38,663 nucleotides of DNA. It comes from an uncultured Eubacteriales bacterium (GTDB lineage: Bacteria > Bacillota > Clostridia > Oscillospirales > CAG-272). A program made the position numbers and the translations under genes. Below the pieces are notes generated by a model. The model ran no database searches and was not told the DNA's origin. It worked only from the letters and a program-made list of their open reading frames with translations. Where the stretch lies: contig CAKSLR010000003.1 in NCBI GenBank assembly GCA_934467435.1, forward strand, positions 1 through 38,663, written 5' to 3'. Below are positions 15,186 to 22,946 of this stretch, piece by piece (the stretch's first letter is position 1; each line of letters starts with the position of its first letter).

Positions 15186-16316
15186 TCACCCGGCATCGTA
15201 TTCGTCAAGAAAATGATGGCGCACGCCCTTTTGCTTATAGCCGAGCACCGTATCCAGACAAACGTTCTCCATGCTGGAGAAAATACACTGCTCCACGTGC
15301 GGGTTGGTCTTTTTCAGCGTGCGGATCAGTTCCTTGACCTCCTGCCGTTTGGAGTGGTTTGCCCCGTTATTGCAGGTGGTGCAGGTATCGGTAAACTTAC
15401 AGGCGCACTGAATAAAGTGCAGGGCGTTACGATCCCGCCACGCCTTAATGTCGTCCTCCCGGATGAGATAGAGCGGGCGGATCAGTTCCATCCCGGGAAA
15501 ATTGGTGCTGTGCAGTTTGGGCATCATGGTCTGAATCTGCGAACCGTAGAGCATCCCCATGAGCGTGGTTTCGATCACATCGTCAAAGTGGTGACCGAGG
15601 GCGATCTTGTTGCAGCCGTGCTCTTTGGCATAATGATACAGATGCCCGCGACGCATCCGCGCACACAGGTAGCAGGGCGATTTCTCCACGTGATACACCT
15701 GCTCGAAAATATCGCTCTCGAATAGTTCAATCGGCACACCGAGTTCAGCGGCGTTGTGTTCGATCAGCGCGCGGTTTTCCCGGTTATAGCCGGGGTCCAT
15801 CACGACATAGTGCGCATCAAACTGCCACCGATTATGCCGATGAATCTCCTGAAAGAGTTTTGCCATCAGCATGGAATCCTTCCCCCCCGAAATGCAGACG
15901 GCAATGCGGTCGCCGTTTTGGATCAGGTCGTATTCCTTCACGGCTTTCAGGAATTTGCTGAGCAGGCGGGATTTATCGGTGGTGCGCAACCCCTGTTCGA
16001 CCTGCTCGCAAAGATGGGTGCGGTAGGTGGTGCAGACGGCATGGCGCAGGTAGGCAACATACCCCTCCACCAGGCTGTATGCCCGATAGCCCCGTTCGCA
16101 AAGTGCCTCCGCCACATCCCGGCTGAGCACACCGCGGGCACAGTAAATGACAAGACGCTTATCCTTTTCTGCCGGCGGGGCGGCGAGCAGTTCTTCTCCC
16201 GATACCGCGACCGCACCGGGAATCATGCCGTACGCACGCGCGGCGTCATCCCGCATATCATAAAGGACGGTCGGCACATCCCTGCTCGCCTGCCATTCTT
16301 CCCACGTGATCTCCAT
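15186..16316 (-). CDS. Rhodanese domain fused to TtcA-like tRNA-thiolation PP-loop ATPase
   Basis: 376 residues. Residues 1-~105 are a rhodanese domain (YDMRDDAARAYGMIPGAV, active-site loop CARGVLSR with Cys59). The rest is a TtcA-type PP-loop enzyme: SGGKDSMLMAKL (143-154), CYLCARMRRGHLY (Cys215, Cys218), GHHFDDVIETTLMGMLYG, and CACKFTDTCTTCNNG (304-315). TtcA adds sulfur to cytidine 32 of tRNAs using a [4Fe-4S] cluster. The fused rhodanese could supply persulfide sulfur directly (inference). The extra C-terminal Cys quartet is unusual compared with plain TtcA. The promoter lies 50 bases upstream. Confidence 0.85.
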   Translation of the reverse strand: MEITWEEWQASRDVPTVLYDMRDDAARAYGMIPGAVAVSGEELLAAPPAEKDKRLVIYCARGVLSRDVAEALCERGYRAYSLVEGYVAYLRHAVCTTYRTHLCEQVEQGLRTTDKSRLLSKFLKAVKEYDLIQNGDRIAVCISGGKDSMLMAKLFQEIHRHNRWQFDAHYVVMDPGYNRENRALIEHNAAELGVPIELFESDIFEQVYHVEKSPCYLCARMRRGHLYHYAKEHGCNKIALGHHFDDVIETTLMGMLYGSQIQTMMPKLHSTNFPGMELIRPLYLIREDDIKAWRDRNALHFIQCACKFTDTCTTCNNGANHSKRQEVKELIRTLKKTNPHVEQCIFSSMENVCLDTVLGYKQKGVRHHFLDEYDAG

Positions 16317-16365
16317 GCCCTTCTCCTTCCGTTTGCGCGGCGCGGTATGCGCCGCTTACCCGGCT

Positions 16366-16395
16366 ATTATACTACGCAGCGAGGCGGCTTGTCAA
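16366..16395 (-). promoter_or_regulatory. sigma-A promoter of the rhodanese-TtcA gene
   Basis: On the minus strand TTGACA (16390-16395), 18 bases, TATAAT (16366-16371). The predicted leader is about 45 nt. Confidence 0.85.
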
Positions 16396-16469
16396 CCTGC
16401 CGGTGCGGAAAAGTCGGTGGAAAACAAGCCCAAAATTTACAGAATCGCCATGTTTCGTCTTTTTGGACA

Positions 16470-16478
16470 TGATATAAT
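16470..16478 (+). promoter_or_regulatory. Extended -10 promoter of the DUF1538/PII operon
   Basis: TGATATAAT is a perfect extended -10 element 51 bases before the ATG at 16530. The -35 region is poor (TGTTTC), which extended -10 promoters tolerate. Confidence 0.6.
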
Positions 16479-16529
16479 TGATAGGAATGATTTCCCGTTT
16501 CCTCATCCGTGCTGACAAGGGGGGCTTTT

Positions 16530-18047
16530 ATGTTATGGAAAAAAATGCGGGAGGCCGCCGTTTCGGTCTTTCCCGTTGCCGCCATCGTGTTTTTTCTGAA
16601 TCTGACTCCGCTGATTCACCTGACGGCGACTGAGATGCTGGTGTTTCTCGGCTGTGCGCTTTGCCTGATTCTCGGCATCGGGCTGTTCAGCATGGGAACC
16701 GACCTTGCCATGACCCCGATGGGGGAGCACGTCGGTGCAGGTCTGGTCACCTCCGCGGGGCTGCCGTTGTTGCTTGCGGTCTGCTTTGCCATGGGGGTGC
16801 TCATTACCGTGGCGGAGCCGGATCTTTCGGTGCTGGCGTCTCAGGTAAAGGAGGCGGGAATCAACGGCACACTGCTGATTGTGACGGTCGGCGTCGGCGT
16901 TGGGTTATTCCTTGTCGCTGCCATTCTGAAAATCGCGTTCCGCCGCTCGCTTTCCACCATGCTGATGTTCTTTTACATGCTGCTTTTTGCGCTGGTATCG
17001 CTGGTGGTAATCAACGGCAACAGCGACTTTATCGCGCTGGCGTTTGATTCGGGCGGTGTGACCACAGGTCCGATCACCGTTCCCTTTATCATGGCGCTCG
17101 GGGTCGGCATTGCCGCCACCCTCGGTGGCAAAGACGCGGGGGAAGCCAGTTTCGGTCTGGTTGCCATGTGTTCGATCGGGCCGATTCTTGCCGTCATGAT
17201 GCTCGGTATTTCTTCCAGCGGGGAAATCGGTTACCGCCTGCCCGATTATTCGGTAGAGGCGCAACTCGGTGCAGCACTCGGGAAAACGGTTCTGAGTACA
17301 ATCAAAGACGTGGCGCTCGCCCTTGCGCTGATTGTTCTGTTTTTCCTTTTGCTGCAGTTCACCTGCCTGCACCTGCCGCGCAAACGTCTGTTTCATATCG
17401 CGGTCGGCATTCTTTTCACCTTTGTGGGGCTTGTCGTCTTTTTGGCGGCGGTACATGTGGGCTTTATGCCCGTTGGTTATAAACTGGGCTGCCAGATGGC
17501 AGAAAAACCGGCGCTGCTGGTTGCCTGCAGCTTTCTGCTCGGCATGGTGGTGGTGCTTGCCGAACCCGCCGTGCACGTCCTCAACCGCCAGGTGGAGGAA
17601 ATAACCGAAGGAACGGTCAGCCGCCGCGCCATGATGACGGCGCTCTCGGTCGGCGTCGGCTGTTCACTTGGGCTTTCCATGCTGCGGATTATATGGGATT
17701 TCAACATTCTGTACTACCTCATCCCCGGCTACTTCATTTCCCTCGGGCTCTCCTTCTTTGTTCCGGGGATTTACACCGCCATCGCCTTTGACTCCGGCGG
17801 CGTGGCAAGCGGTCCTCTGACGTCAAGTTTCATTCTGCCATTTGCCATCGGGGCATGCGTGGTGCTGCAGGGGGAAGGGCGCGTGATGGCGGATGCCTTC
17901 GGCATTGTTGCCATGGTCGCCATGACCCCGCTCATTACCATTCAGTTCCTCGGCTTCCGTGCCCTTCTCTCCCGCCACCTGCGGGAAAAGAACGCGATGA
18001 AGCGGATTCTTGCTGCGGACGATGAACAGATCATTGACTTTACCTGA
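16530..18047 (+). CDS. DUF1538-domain integral membrane protein, putative transporter
   Basis: 505 residues from the ATG at 16530 behind AAGGGGGG; a GTG seven codons upstream lacks a proper site. The protein is an internal duplication of about 240 residues: each half has 6-7 hydrophobic helices and the signature AFDSGGVxxGPxTxxFIxxxG (around residues 171 and 419), plus AEPDLSVLASQVKE matched by AEPAVHVLNRQVEE. Twin inverted halves with a Gly/Pro/Ser re-entrant-like motif are typical of secondary transporters, but the substrate is unknown. It heads an operon with two PII-like genes, so its activity is probably regulated by small-molecule binding (inference). Confidence 0.88.
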   Translation: MLWKKMREAAVSVFPVAAIVFFLNLTPLIHLTATEMLVFLGCALCLILGIGLFSMGTDLAMTPMGEHVGAGLVTSAGLPLLLAVCFAMGVLITVAEPDLSVLASQVKEAGINGTLLIVTVGVGVGLFLVAAILKIAFRRSLSTMLMFFYMLLFALVSLVVINGNSDFIALAFDSGGVTTGPITVPFIMALGVGIAATLGGKDAGEASFGLVAMCSIGPILAVMMLGISSSGEIGYRLPDYSVEAQLGAALGKTVLSTIKDVALALALIVLFFLLLQFTCLHLPRKRLFHIAVGILFTFVGLVVFLAAVHVGFMPVGYKLGCQMAEKPALLVACSFLLGMVVVLAEPAVHVLNRQVEEITEGTVSRRAMMTALSVGVGCSLGLSMLRIIWDFNILYYLIPGYFISLGLSFFVPGIYTAIAFDSGGVASGPLTSSFILPFAIGACVVLQGEGRVMADAFGIVAMVAMTPLITIQFLGFRALLSRHLREKNAMKRILAADDEQIIDFT

Positions 18048-18058
18048 GGAGGTCTTCG

Positions 18059-18487
18059 ATGAGTGACGAAAGAAAGCAAAAAATGCCAGACGGGAATGCG
18101 CGCGGCACCGACCGGGGCATCTCGGCACCGCGTGGGCAGGCGCTCTTATTACTGGTCACGGTAGTGAACCGGGAAAAAGCGGATTTTTACATGGATCTTT
18201 TACAGGGATTTGAGGTCAATATGCAGATGGTGTTCGGCTCCCGCGGCACCGCCAGTACCGAAACGCTGGAATATCTCGGTCAGGCAAGCCGCAACCGGGC
18301 TGTGATCTTCAGCCTCATCCGGCGGGAGATGGTGGATGCCGCCTGCCGGGCGCTGGAAGAGCGTTTCCGCACCATCCGTGACGGCAAGGGCATTGCCTTT
18401 ACCGTACCGCTGCGCAGCACCGTGGGTGTTGCCATTTATCAGTTTCTTTGCAATCATCAGGGAAAAGGGGGAATTTCCGTCTCATGA
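18059..18487 (+). CDS. PII-like regulatory protein, first copy
   Basis: 142 residues. After an unusual ~26-residue charged N-terminal extension comes a PII-type ferredoxin-like fold: LLLLVTVVNREKADFYMDLLQ, VFGSRGTASTETLEYLG (T-loop position), and the B-loop-like GKGIAFTVPLRSTVG. The canonical uridylylated Tyr is absent. PII proteins form trimers that sense ATP/ADP and 2-oxoglutarate or other ligands and gate transporters. GGAGG precedes the ATG, 11 bases after the DUF1538 stop; its stop overlaps the next start (ATGA). Confidence 0.85.
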   Translation: MSDERKQKMPDGNARGTDRGISAPRGQALLLLVTVVNREKADFYMDLLQGFEVNMQMVFGSRGTASTETLEYLGQASRNRAVIFSLIRREMVDAACRALEERFRTIRDGKGIAFTVPLRSTVGVAIYQFLCNHQGKGGISVS

Positions 18488-18819
18488 AAACCACCGATCA
18501 CGAGGTTATTTTCTGCATTGTCAACACCGGGTTCAGCGATGCGGTGATGGACGCCGCGCGGGAATACGGCGCCCGCGGCGGCACGGTACTGCGTGGGCGC
18601 GGCACCGCCAACCCGGAGGCGGAAAAGTTGTTTCACATTACCGTGCAGCCCGAAAAGGAAGTTGTCATGATCGTTGTGAAATCCGAGATCAAGGACGACA
18701 TTCTTCACGCGCTCTACCGGGCGGTCGGACTGAAAACGCCGGGGCAAGGCATTGCCTTTTCGCTGCCGGTAGAGGATGTTGTCGGCATTCAGGCAGAAGA
18801 AGCCGAAGAAAACGCCTGA
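18484..18819 (+). CDS. PII-like regulatory protein, second copy
   Basis: 111 residues from the ATG at 18484, which overlaps the preceding stop as ATGA. It has the PII-like segments FCIVNTGFSDAVMDAAREYGARGGTVLRGRGTA, EKEVVMIVVKSEIKDDIL and PGQGIAFSLPVEDVVG, followed by an acidic tail. It is clearly diverged from the first copy (short T-loop, no conserved Tyr), so the pair may form hetero- or alternative trimers. Same operon as the DUF1538 protein, presumably its regulator (inference). Confidence 0.87.
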   Translation: MKTTDHEVIFCIVNTGFSDAVMDAAREYGARGGTVLRGRGTANPEAEKLFHITVQPEKEVVMIVVKSEIKDDILHALYRAVGLKTPGQGIAFSLPVEDVVGIQAEEAEENA

Positions 18820-18864
18820 AAAAAACCATCGGGGCGCCCGCCGTGGGTGCCCCGATGGTTTTTT
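18820..18864. terminator. Bidirectional terminator after the PII pair
   Basis: A 16-bp inverted repeat (AAAAAACCATCGGGGC / complement) with a 13-base loop, T6 at its right end and A6 at its left. It overlaps the last bases of the convergent SLOG gene. Confidence 0.9.
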
Positions 18865-19348
18865 ATCTGCCGAGCCGATCGGCAAGGTTCATGACGGGAA
18901 TGCCCGCCCGCTCCGCTGCGCGGACGGTCTGCCCCGCCCCGCTGGCGTACCGGCGGGCATAGGCAACACATAGATCGGCAGCGGCGACCAGCGCAAAATT
19001 CCGATCGCGCATCACATCCTTACGGTACGCCTCGCTGATAAAGCGGAACCCGTCGCACCTTGCCAGCACGGCGTGAAAGCGGGCAATCTCCCATGGGCTC
19101 CACCCGGCGCAGGAATTGGGATAGGGGAGGATCAGGTAAAGGCGCACGTTCTCCCGCCCCCTGTCCCGCAGGGCAAGCACCCGCTCTGCCGCCAGGGTAT
19201 CAAAACCGCGGGCACCGCCCGCAAAGAAATTACGCACCCCTTCTTCATACAGCACGGTCAGTGCATCGTCCAACATGGCAGAAAGGGGTTCTTTTTCGTT
19301 TGCCGGAATCTCGCGATGCCCGGTAAAGCAGCAGTTGGTAAATGGCAT
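18863..19348 (-). CDS. YpsA/DUF1273-like SLOG-family protein
   Basis: 161 residues with the SLOG pattern CCFTGHREIP at the N-terminus and FFAGGARGFDTLAAERVLAL, a Rossmann-type nucleotide-binding motif, as in Bacillus YpsA and DUF1273. YpsA affects cell division and stress responses in Bacillus, but the ligand is unknown. It follows the nucleoside hydrolase gene by 15 bases, so the two probably form a minus-strand operon; a nucleotide-derived ligand would fit (inference). AAAGG lies 7 bases before the ATG. Confidence 0.8.
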   Translation of the reverse strand: MPFTNCCFTGHREIPANEKEPLSAMLDDALTVLYEEGVRNFFAGGARGFDTLAAERVLALRDRGRENVRLYLILPYPNSCAGWSPWEIARFHAVLARCDGFRFISEAYRKDVMRDRNFALVAAADLCVAYARRYASGAGQTVRAAERAGIPVMNLADRLGR

Positions 19349-19363
19349 GGTGTTGCCTTTCTT

Positions 19364-20320
19364 TCAGATTCCGTTACCGCCGGGCGGCACGGTGTTTTTG
19401 GTTCCGCAGAAGCGCAAAAGATTCGTGCGCAGCAGCCCCTCCGCTGCGGCAAGGTCGCTCTCGCACCGCAGCACACGGTGCATGCCACCCGGCATAGGGG
19501 CAAACGTGCTGGTGCCGTCCGGTGCGATTGTCACGCGCCCGGGCGGGGAGAAGACGAAATTCACCTGCTCCTCCATCGCCACCATGGCTGTCAGCGGGTC
19601 CCATGAGGGACGGGTGTAACTTCCCTCCGGCAGCCGCGGGGTACCGTCATTTTCGGCGCTGCGATCCGAAAAGCAGCGCAGCGCATCATACACTACCCCG
19701 CAAAGACCCGCGGCATATGTCGTCACAGCGCCGCCTGTCTCAGACGGGCAGTAGATCACCGGGCGGGGGAAGCGGTCGGCAACTACCTGCGCCGCAGGAA
19801 TATCCTGCAAAACATTCCATTCCCGGCGCGGGGGATTCTCTTCCCGGAACAGCCCGCCCATCACGTACAGCGTGCCCGCCTTTTCCCGCACCAGTGCCGC
19901 CCCGTCAAGAGGGGAGGCGGCGTCCGCGCCGCTTTGCAGCAGTGCCGAGAGGTTGGAGAGCGGACCGATGGCAATGAGATCGGTTCGTCCTTCCGCTGTC
20001 GCCAACGTCCGCCGCAAAAGGGGCACCGCCTCCTCCGCTCCTGTGACCGGCTCCCCGTATCGTTCGGCAATCTCCCGTGCGTAAAGATCGAAACGGTCGC
20101 AGGCAAGCGGCGCCCCGCTGTAAGCCCCGACCGGAATTCCCGTTGCCGCAAAACCGCGCAGAACGGCGCGCACACACGCCGGTGCCGCCGCGCGCGCGGT
20201 GGAAAGGGTAATGGCGCGGAGGGTACACGTCCCTTCCCGGCATTTACCGAGAAGGTAGGCAAGGGCAACCACGTCGTCGGCATCCGCGCCGATATCGGTA
20301 TCCACAATGAACGATTTCAT
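19364..20320 (-). CDS. Inosine/uridine-preferring nucleoside hydrolase family protein
   Basis: 318 residues from the ATG at 20320. The calcium-binding N-terminus VDTDIGADADDVVALAYLLG matches the DxDxGxDD signature with a small insertion. DLIAIGPLSNLSALLQ, LYVMGGLF and ENPPRREWNVLQDIPAAQVV follow the IunH pattern, with the metal/base-site Asn-Val region; the classic late His/Asp (here RPSWDPLTAMVA) is present. The enzyme would cleave the N-glycosidic bond of ribonucleosides for salvage. The start five codons earlier is possible but GAGAG fits this one better. Confidence 0.85.
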   Translation of the reverse strand: MKSFIVDTDIGADADDVVALAYLLGKCREGTCTLRAITLSTARAAAPACVRAVLRGFAATGIPVGAYSGAPLACDRFDLYAREIAERYGEPVTGAEEAVPLLRRTLATAEGRTDLIAIGPLSNLSALLQSGADAASPLDGAALVREKAGTLYVMGGLFREENPPRREWNVLQDIPAAQVVADRFPRPVIYCPSETGGAVTTYAAGLCGVVYDALRCFSDRSAENDGTPRLPEGSYTRPSWDPLTAMVAMEEQVNFVFSPPGRVTIAPDGTSTFAPMPGGMHRVLRCESDLAAAEGLLRTNLLRFCGTKNTVPPGGNGI

Positions 20321-20344
20321 GGCAGAGTCTCTCATTCCTGATTT

Positions 20345-21934
20345 TTACCCAATTTTACCACATTCCGTTTGGTTTGTCAAGGAGGCAGCATCAGAATTGG
20401 AAAAAAGTGTAGAAAGCCAAGCACGTTCCTTCCGTGGAACGGCATCCAACAGCCAAAGCAGCAGCGCATACAGCAAAAGGAGGAAAAGAAGTTGCAGGGC
20501 AAAGCCGAGAAAATCCCCGACATACGGCAAAACCAGCCGCACAAGAGATGTCGCCCCCACTACCGCAAGCAGCGGCGCGATCAAAAACCGATACGGCGAA
20601 AACGGGAATCCGACCACCCGGTGCAGGCGCGTGATGCTGAGAGAAAAATTGACCAGTTCGCTGACGGTAATCACCGCCACATATCCGATGGCACCCGTGC
20701 GGGGGAGAAGAACTGCCACAAGCAGAACGGAAAGCAGTGAATCGGCAATATTCACCCCCATGCAATACACCTGGTACCCCAGCCCCTTGAGAATACAGTC
20801 CACCGTCGTATCCAGATACATAATGACCACCACCGGTGCCAGATAACGGATATAGACCCCTGCCTCGCGGCTGGCGTAAAACAGCATGCCGATCTCATCC
20901 GAGAGCGCGCCGAGAACCCCGGCGCAAAGCACCGAAAACAGAAGGGTGTAACGCAACGCCCGTGTGGTCATATACCGGATGCGCGCCTTTTGGCCTGTGG
21001 CATGGCACTCCGCCATCTCGGGCACGAGCAATCCGGCAAAAACCGAGGAAACCGCCGTGGGATAGAGAATAAAAGGAATTGCCATGCTGTGCAGCACACC
21101 GTAGGAGGCAAGCGCCTCCGCCCGGCTGCCGCCCTTGGCAAGCAGACAGAGGGGAATAAGGATATGCTCCACCGTCACCAGCCCCGACCGCACATAGGCG
21201 GAAACCGCAACCGGCAGCGCTGCACGCAGCAACTCGGAAAACAGTCCCGGCGCCGCCGCGACACGAACCCCGCGGAAATGGCGGCGGCGGTCGATCAGGT
21301 ATTCACAAAGCAGAAAGAAAAAAGAACAGAACTCCGCCAGCGCGGAACCGCCGACCAAGGCAAGGCAGGCATATTCGATGCCCTTCGGCGCAAAGGCAAG
21401 AAGCCCGAGAACCGTGAGAAAAATGCGCACTGCCTGCTCAAACATCTGGGTCATAGCGCTGCGCACCACCCGCCGCACCGCACTGAAATACCCGGAGAAA
21501 ACCGAGGAAAGGGCAATGGGCACCAGGCTGCACCCGAGCAGCCGCAGAGAGGGGACGGTACGCGCATCCCGCAGCAGGCAGGTACCGATGGGGGCGGCAA
21601 AGAGAAGGAGCGTAAGGGAGGCGACCCCACCGAAGAAAAACGCATACGCCACCGCGCGGCGCAAAACGGCACGGAGGCGGGGCGCATCGTTTTCCCCGAG
21701 CGCGGCGGCGCAAAGACGGGTCACGGCAAGCGAAATGCCGGAGGTGGCAAAGGTCACGGCGAACCCGTAAACGCTCATGGCAAGCGCAAACAGCCCCATG
21801 CCCTCTGCCCCCACCGTACGGCTGACATAGGCGGAAAACAAAAGGGATACACTGCGCATCAGCAGTGCCGCGCCGACCAGCACCAGCGCGTTTCCGACAA
21901 AGCGACGAAATCCGGACATGACCCACCCCCACAT
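20345..21934 (-). CDS. SpoVB/MviN-family lipid II flippase-like protein (MOP superfamily)
   Basis: 529 residues with ~14 hydrophobic helices: VGNALVLVGAALLMRSVSLLFSAYVSRTVGAEGMGLFAL is the SpoVB start, and a second repeat starts near LLRAALPVAVSAYVRSGLVTVEHILIP. SpoVB proteins move cortex or wall precursors across membranes. A sigma-E-like promoter precedes it. If that promoter is used, AAGGAG lies upstream of the transcript start, and the ATG five codons later (21919, MSGFRRF) would be the real start; I keep the longer form because its Shine-Dalgarno is better. Its last codons contain the next gene's promoter. Confidence 0.85.
   Translation of the reverse strand: MWGWVMSGFRRFVGNALVLVGAALLMRSVSLLFSAYVSRTVGAEGMGLFALAMSVYGFAVTFATSGISLAVTRLCAAALGENDAPRLRAVLRRAVAYAFFFGGVASLTLLLFAAPIGTCLLRDARTVPSLRLLGCSLVPIALSSVFSGYFSAVRRVVRSAMTQMFEQAVRIFLTVLGLLAFAPKGIEYACLALVGGSALAEFCSFFFLLCEYLIDRRRHFRGVRVAAAPGLFSELLRAALPVAVSAYVRSGLVTVEHILIPLCLLAKGGSRAEALASYGVLHSMAIPFILYPTAVSSVFAGLLVPEMAECHATGQKARIRYMTTRALRYTLLFSVLCAGVLGALSDEIGMLFYASREAGVYIRYLAPVVVIMYLDTTVDCILKGLGYQVYCMGVNIADSLLSVLLVAVLLPRTGAIGYVAVITVSELVNFSLSITRLHRVVGFPFSPYRFLIAPLLAVVGATSLVRLVLPYVGDFLGFALQLLFLLLLYALLLWLLDAVPRKERAWLSTLFSNSDAASLTNQTECGKIG
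20352..20380 (-). promoter_or_regulatory. sigma-A promoter of the nucleoside hydrolase-SLOG operon
   Basis: On the minus strand TTGACA (20375-20380), 17 bases, TAAAAT (20352-20357). It lies inside the last codons of the upstream flippase gene. Confidence 0.8.
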
Positions 21935-21945
21935 CGTTCTCCTTC

Positions 21946-21974
21946 AATGTATGTCCGGTGCGAGACTGTTATGC
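21946..21974 (-). promoter_or_regulatory. Possible sigma-E promoter of the SpoVB-like gene
   Basis: On the minus strand GCATAAC (21968-21974) and CATACATT (21946-21953) are 14 bases apart; the -10 matches the sigma-E consensus CATACAnT exactly, the -35 in its first five bases. spoVB belongs to the sigma-E regulon in Bacillus (established knowledge). No sigma-A promoter is visible in this 115-bp gap. Confidence 0.5.
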
Positions 21975-21976
21975 CA

Positions 21977-22002
21977 AAAACCGTGCCGGCCGGCACGGTT
22001 TT
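21977..22002 (-). terminator. Perfect 26-bp palindrome, second terminator of the ThuA gene
   Basis: AAAACCGTGCCGG followed by its exact complement. On the minus strand it ends in TTTT and lies just past the main ThuA terminator, so it can act as a back-up terminator insulating the SpoVB-like gene. Confidence 0.6.
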
Positions 22003-22004
22003 GC

Positions 22005-22043
22005 AAAAAGAAAGAAGCGCGCCCCGCAGGGCGCGCTTCTTTC
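22005..22043 (-). terminator. Terminator of the ThuA-domain gene
   Basis: A 15-bp perfect stem (GAAAGAAGCGCGCCC and its complement, loop of 4) followed on the minus strand by TTTTT, starting 6 bases after the stop. Confidence 0.92.
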
Positions 22044-22048
22044 GGGCA

Positions 22049-22780
22049 TCAGAGGACGTAATCGCCCTCTTCCGTGATTTTGCGGACGTGGGGACAGGTC
22101 GTCATCTCCCGATACGTGGGAGCAACAAAATGTACCGCATTGCGGATGACGGTCTGCACCTCGGGCACATAGTAGGTCGGGAAGGATTCATGCCCCGGCT
22201 GGAAGTAGAAGATCTTACCGTTGCCGCGCTCAAACAGGCAGCCGGCACGCAGCACTTCCCCGCCCGAGAAATTGCCGATGAGAAGCAGTTTATCGGGGGT
22301 CGGAATCACAAACGGTTCGCCGTAAGTCTCCTCATGCGGGAGCGTGAAATAGCGGTCAATGCCGCGGGTGATGGGGTGCGACGGCTCAGTGACCCATAAA
22401 ACTTCCCTGTCGCCCGTTTCCCGCCAGGTCAGGTTGCAGGAAGTGCCCATCAGATACCGGAAGGGTTTCGAGTGATGTGCGGAGTGCAGGAAGATGGCGC
22501 CCATACCGGAGAGCACCGCATCGCGCACCATAAATGCGACTTCATCGGGAACCTTTTGATGTGCCATGTGTCCCCACCAGATCAGGACATCGATCTCCTT
22601 CAGTACCTCGGGGGTAATGCCGCAATCGGGGTCATCAAGCGTTGCGGTCTTCACCGAAATTTCCTCGTCTTTTCCGAGAAATTCGGCAATGGCGGCGTGA
22701 ATGCCGTTCGGATAAATCGCACGTACCTCTTCGTCACTCTTTTCATGCTGGAACTCGTTCCATACCAGAACTCGAATCAT
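22049..22780 (-). CDS. ThuA-domain (trehalose-utilisation-like) protein
   Basis: 243 residues of the ThuA fold, a glutamine-amidotransferase-like domain without the full catalytic triad. MIRVLVWNEFQHEKSD, DVLIWWGHMAHQKVPDEV, GAIFLHSAHHSKPFRYLMG and IFYFQPGHESFPTYY are conserved family segments. ThuA converts trehalose derivatives to 3-keto forms with ThuB in rhizobia; in Firmicutes the substrate is unknown, and no oxidoreductase partner is adjacent. AGAGGA precedes the ATG. The divergent AraC gene is its likely regulator. Confidence 0.88.
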   Translation of the reverse strand: MIRVLVWNEFQHEKSDEEVRAIYPNGIHAAIAEFLGKDEEISVKTATLDDPDCGITPEVLKEIDVLIWWGHMAHQKVPDEVAFMVRDAVLSGMGAIFLHSAHHSKPFRYLMGTSCNLTWRETGDREVLWVTEPSHPITRGIDRYFTLPHEETYGEPFVIPTPDKLLLIGNFSGGEVLRAGCLFERGNGKIFYFQPGHESFPTYYVPEVQTVIRNAVHFVAPTYREMTTCPHVRKITEEGDYVL

Positions 22781-22894
22781 TTGCTTTCCTCTCTTTCGGG
22801 CGGTACTGTCGGCAGTGCCGCGCCTGTTCTACCGGCGGAGTGAAAAATTTTCCTCGGTATTTTCAAAGAAAGTATAGCACGCGGCAAAAAAATA

Positions 22895-22903
22895 TGCTAT
22901 AAT
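22895..22903 (+). promoter_or_regulatory. Extended -10 promoter of the AraC-type gene
   Basis: TGCTATAAT, an extended -10 box, lies 43 bases before the ATG at 22947. A divergent TATACT on the minus strand (22871-22876 region) could serve the ThuA gene, but neither has a convincing -35; both may depend on the activator. Confidence 0.5.
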
Positions 22904-22946
22904 TCCTTTGCCCAAAAATATCAATTTTGTGTCACGGAGGCAAAAA

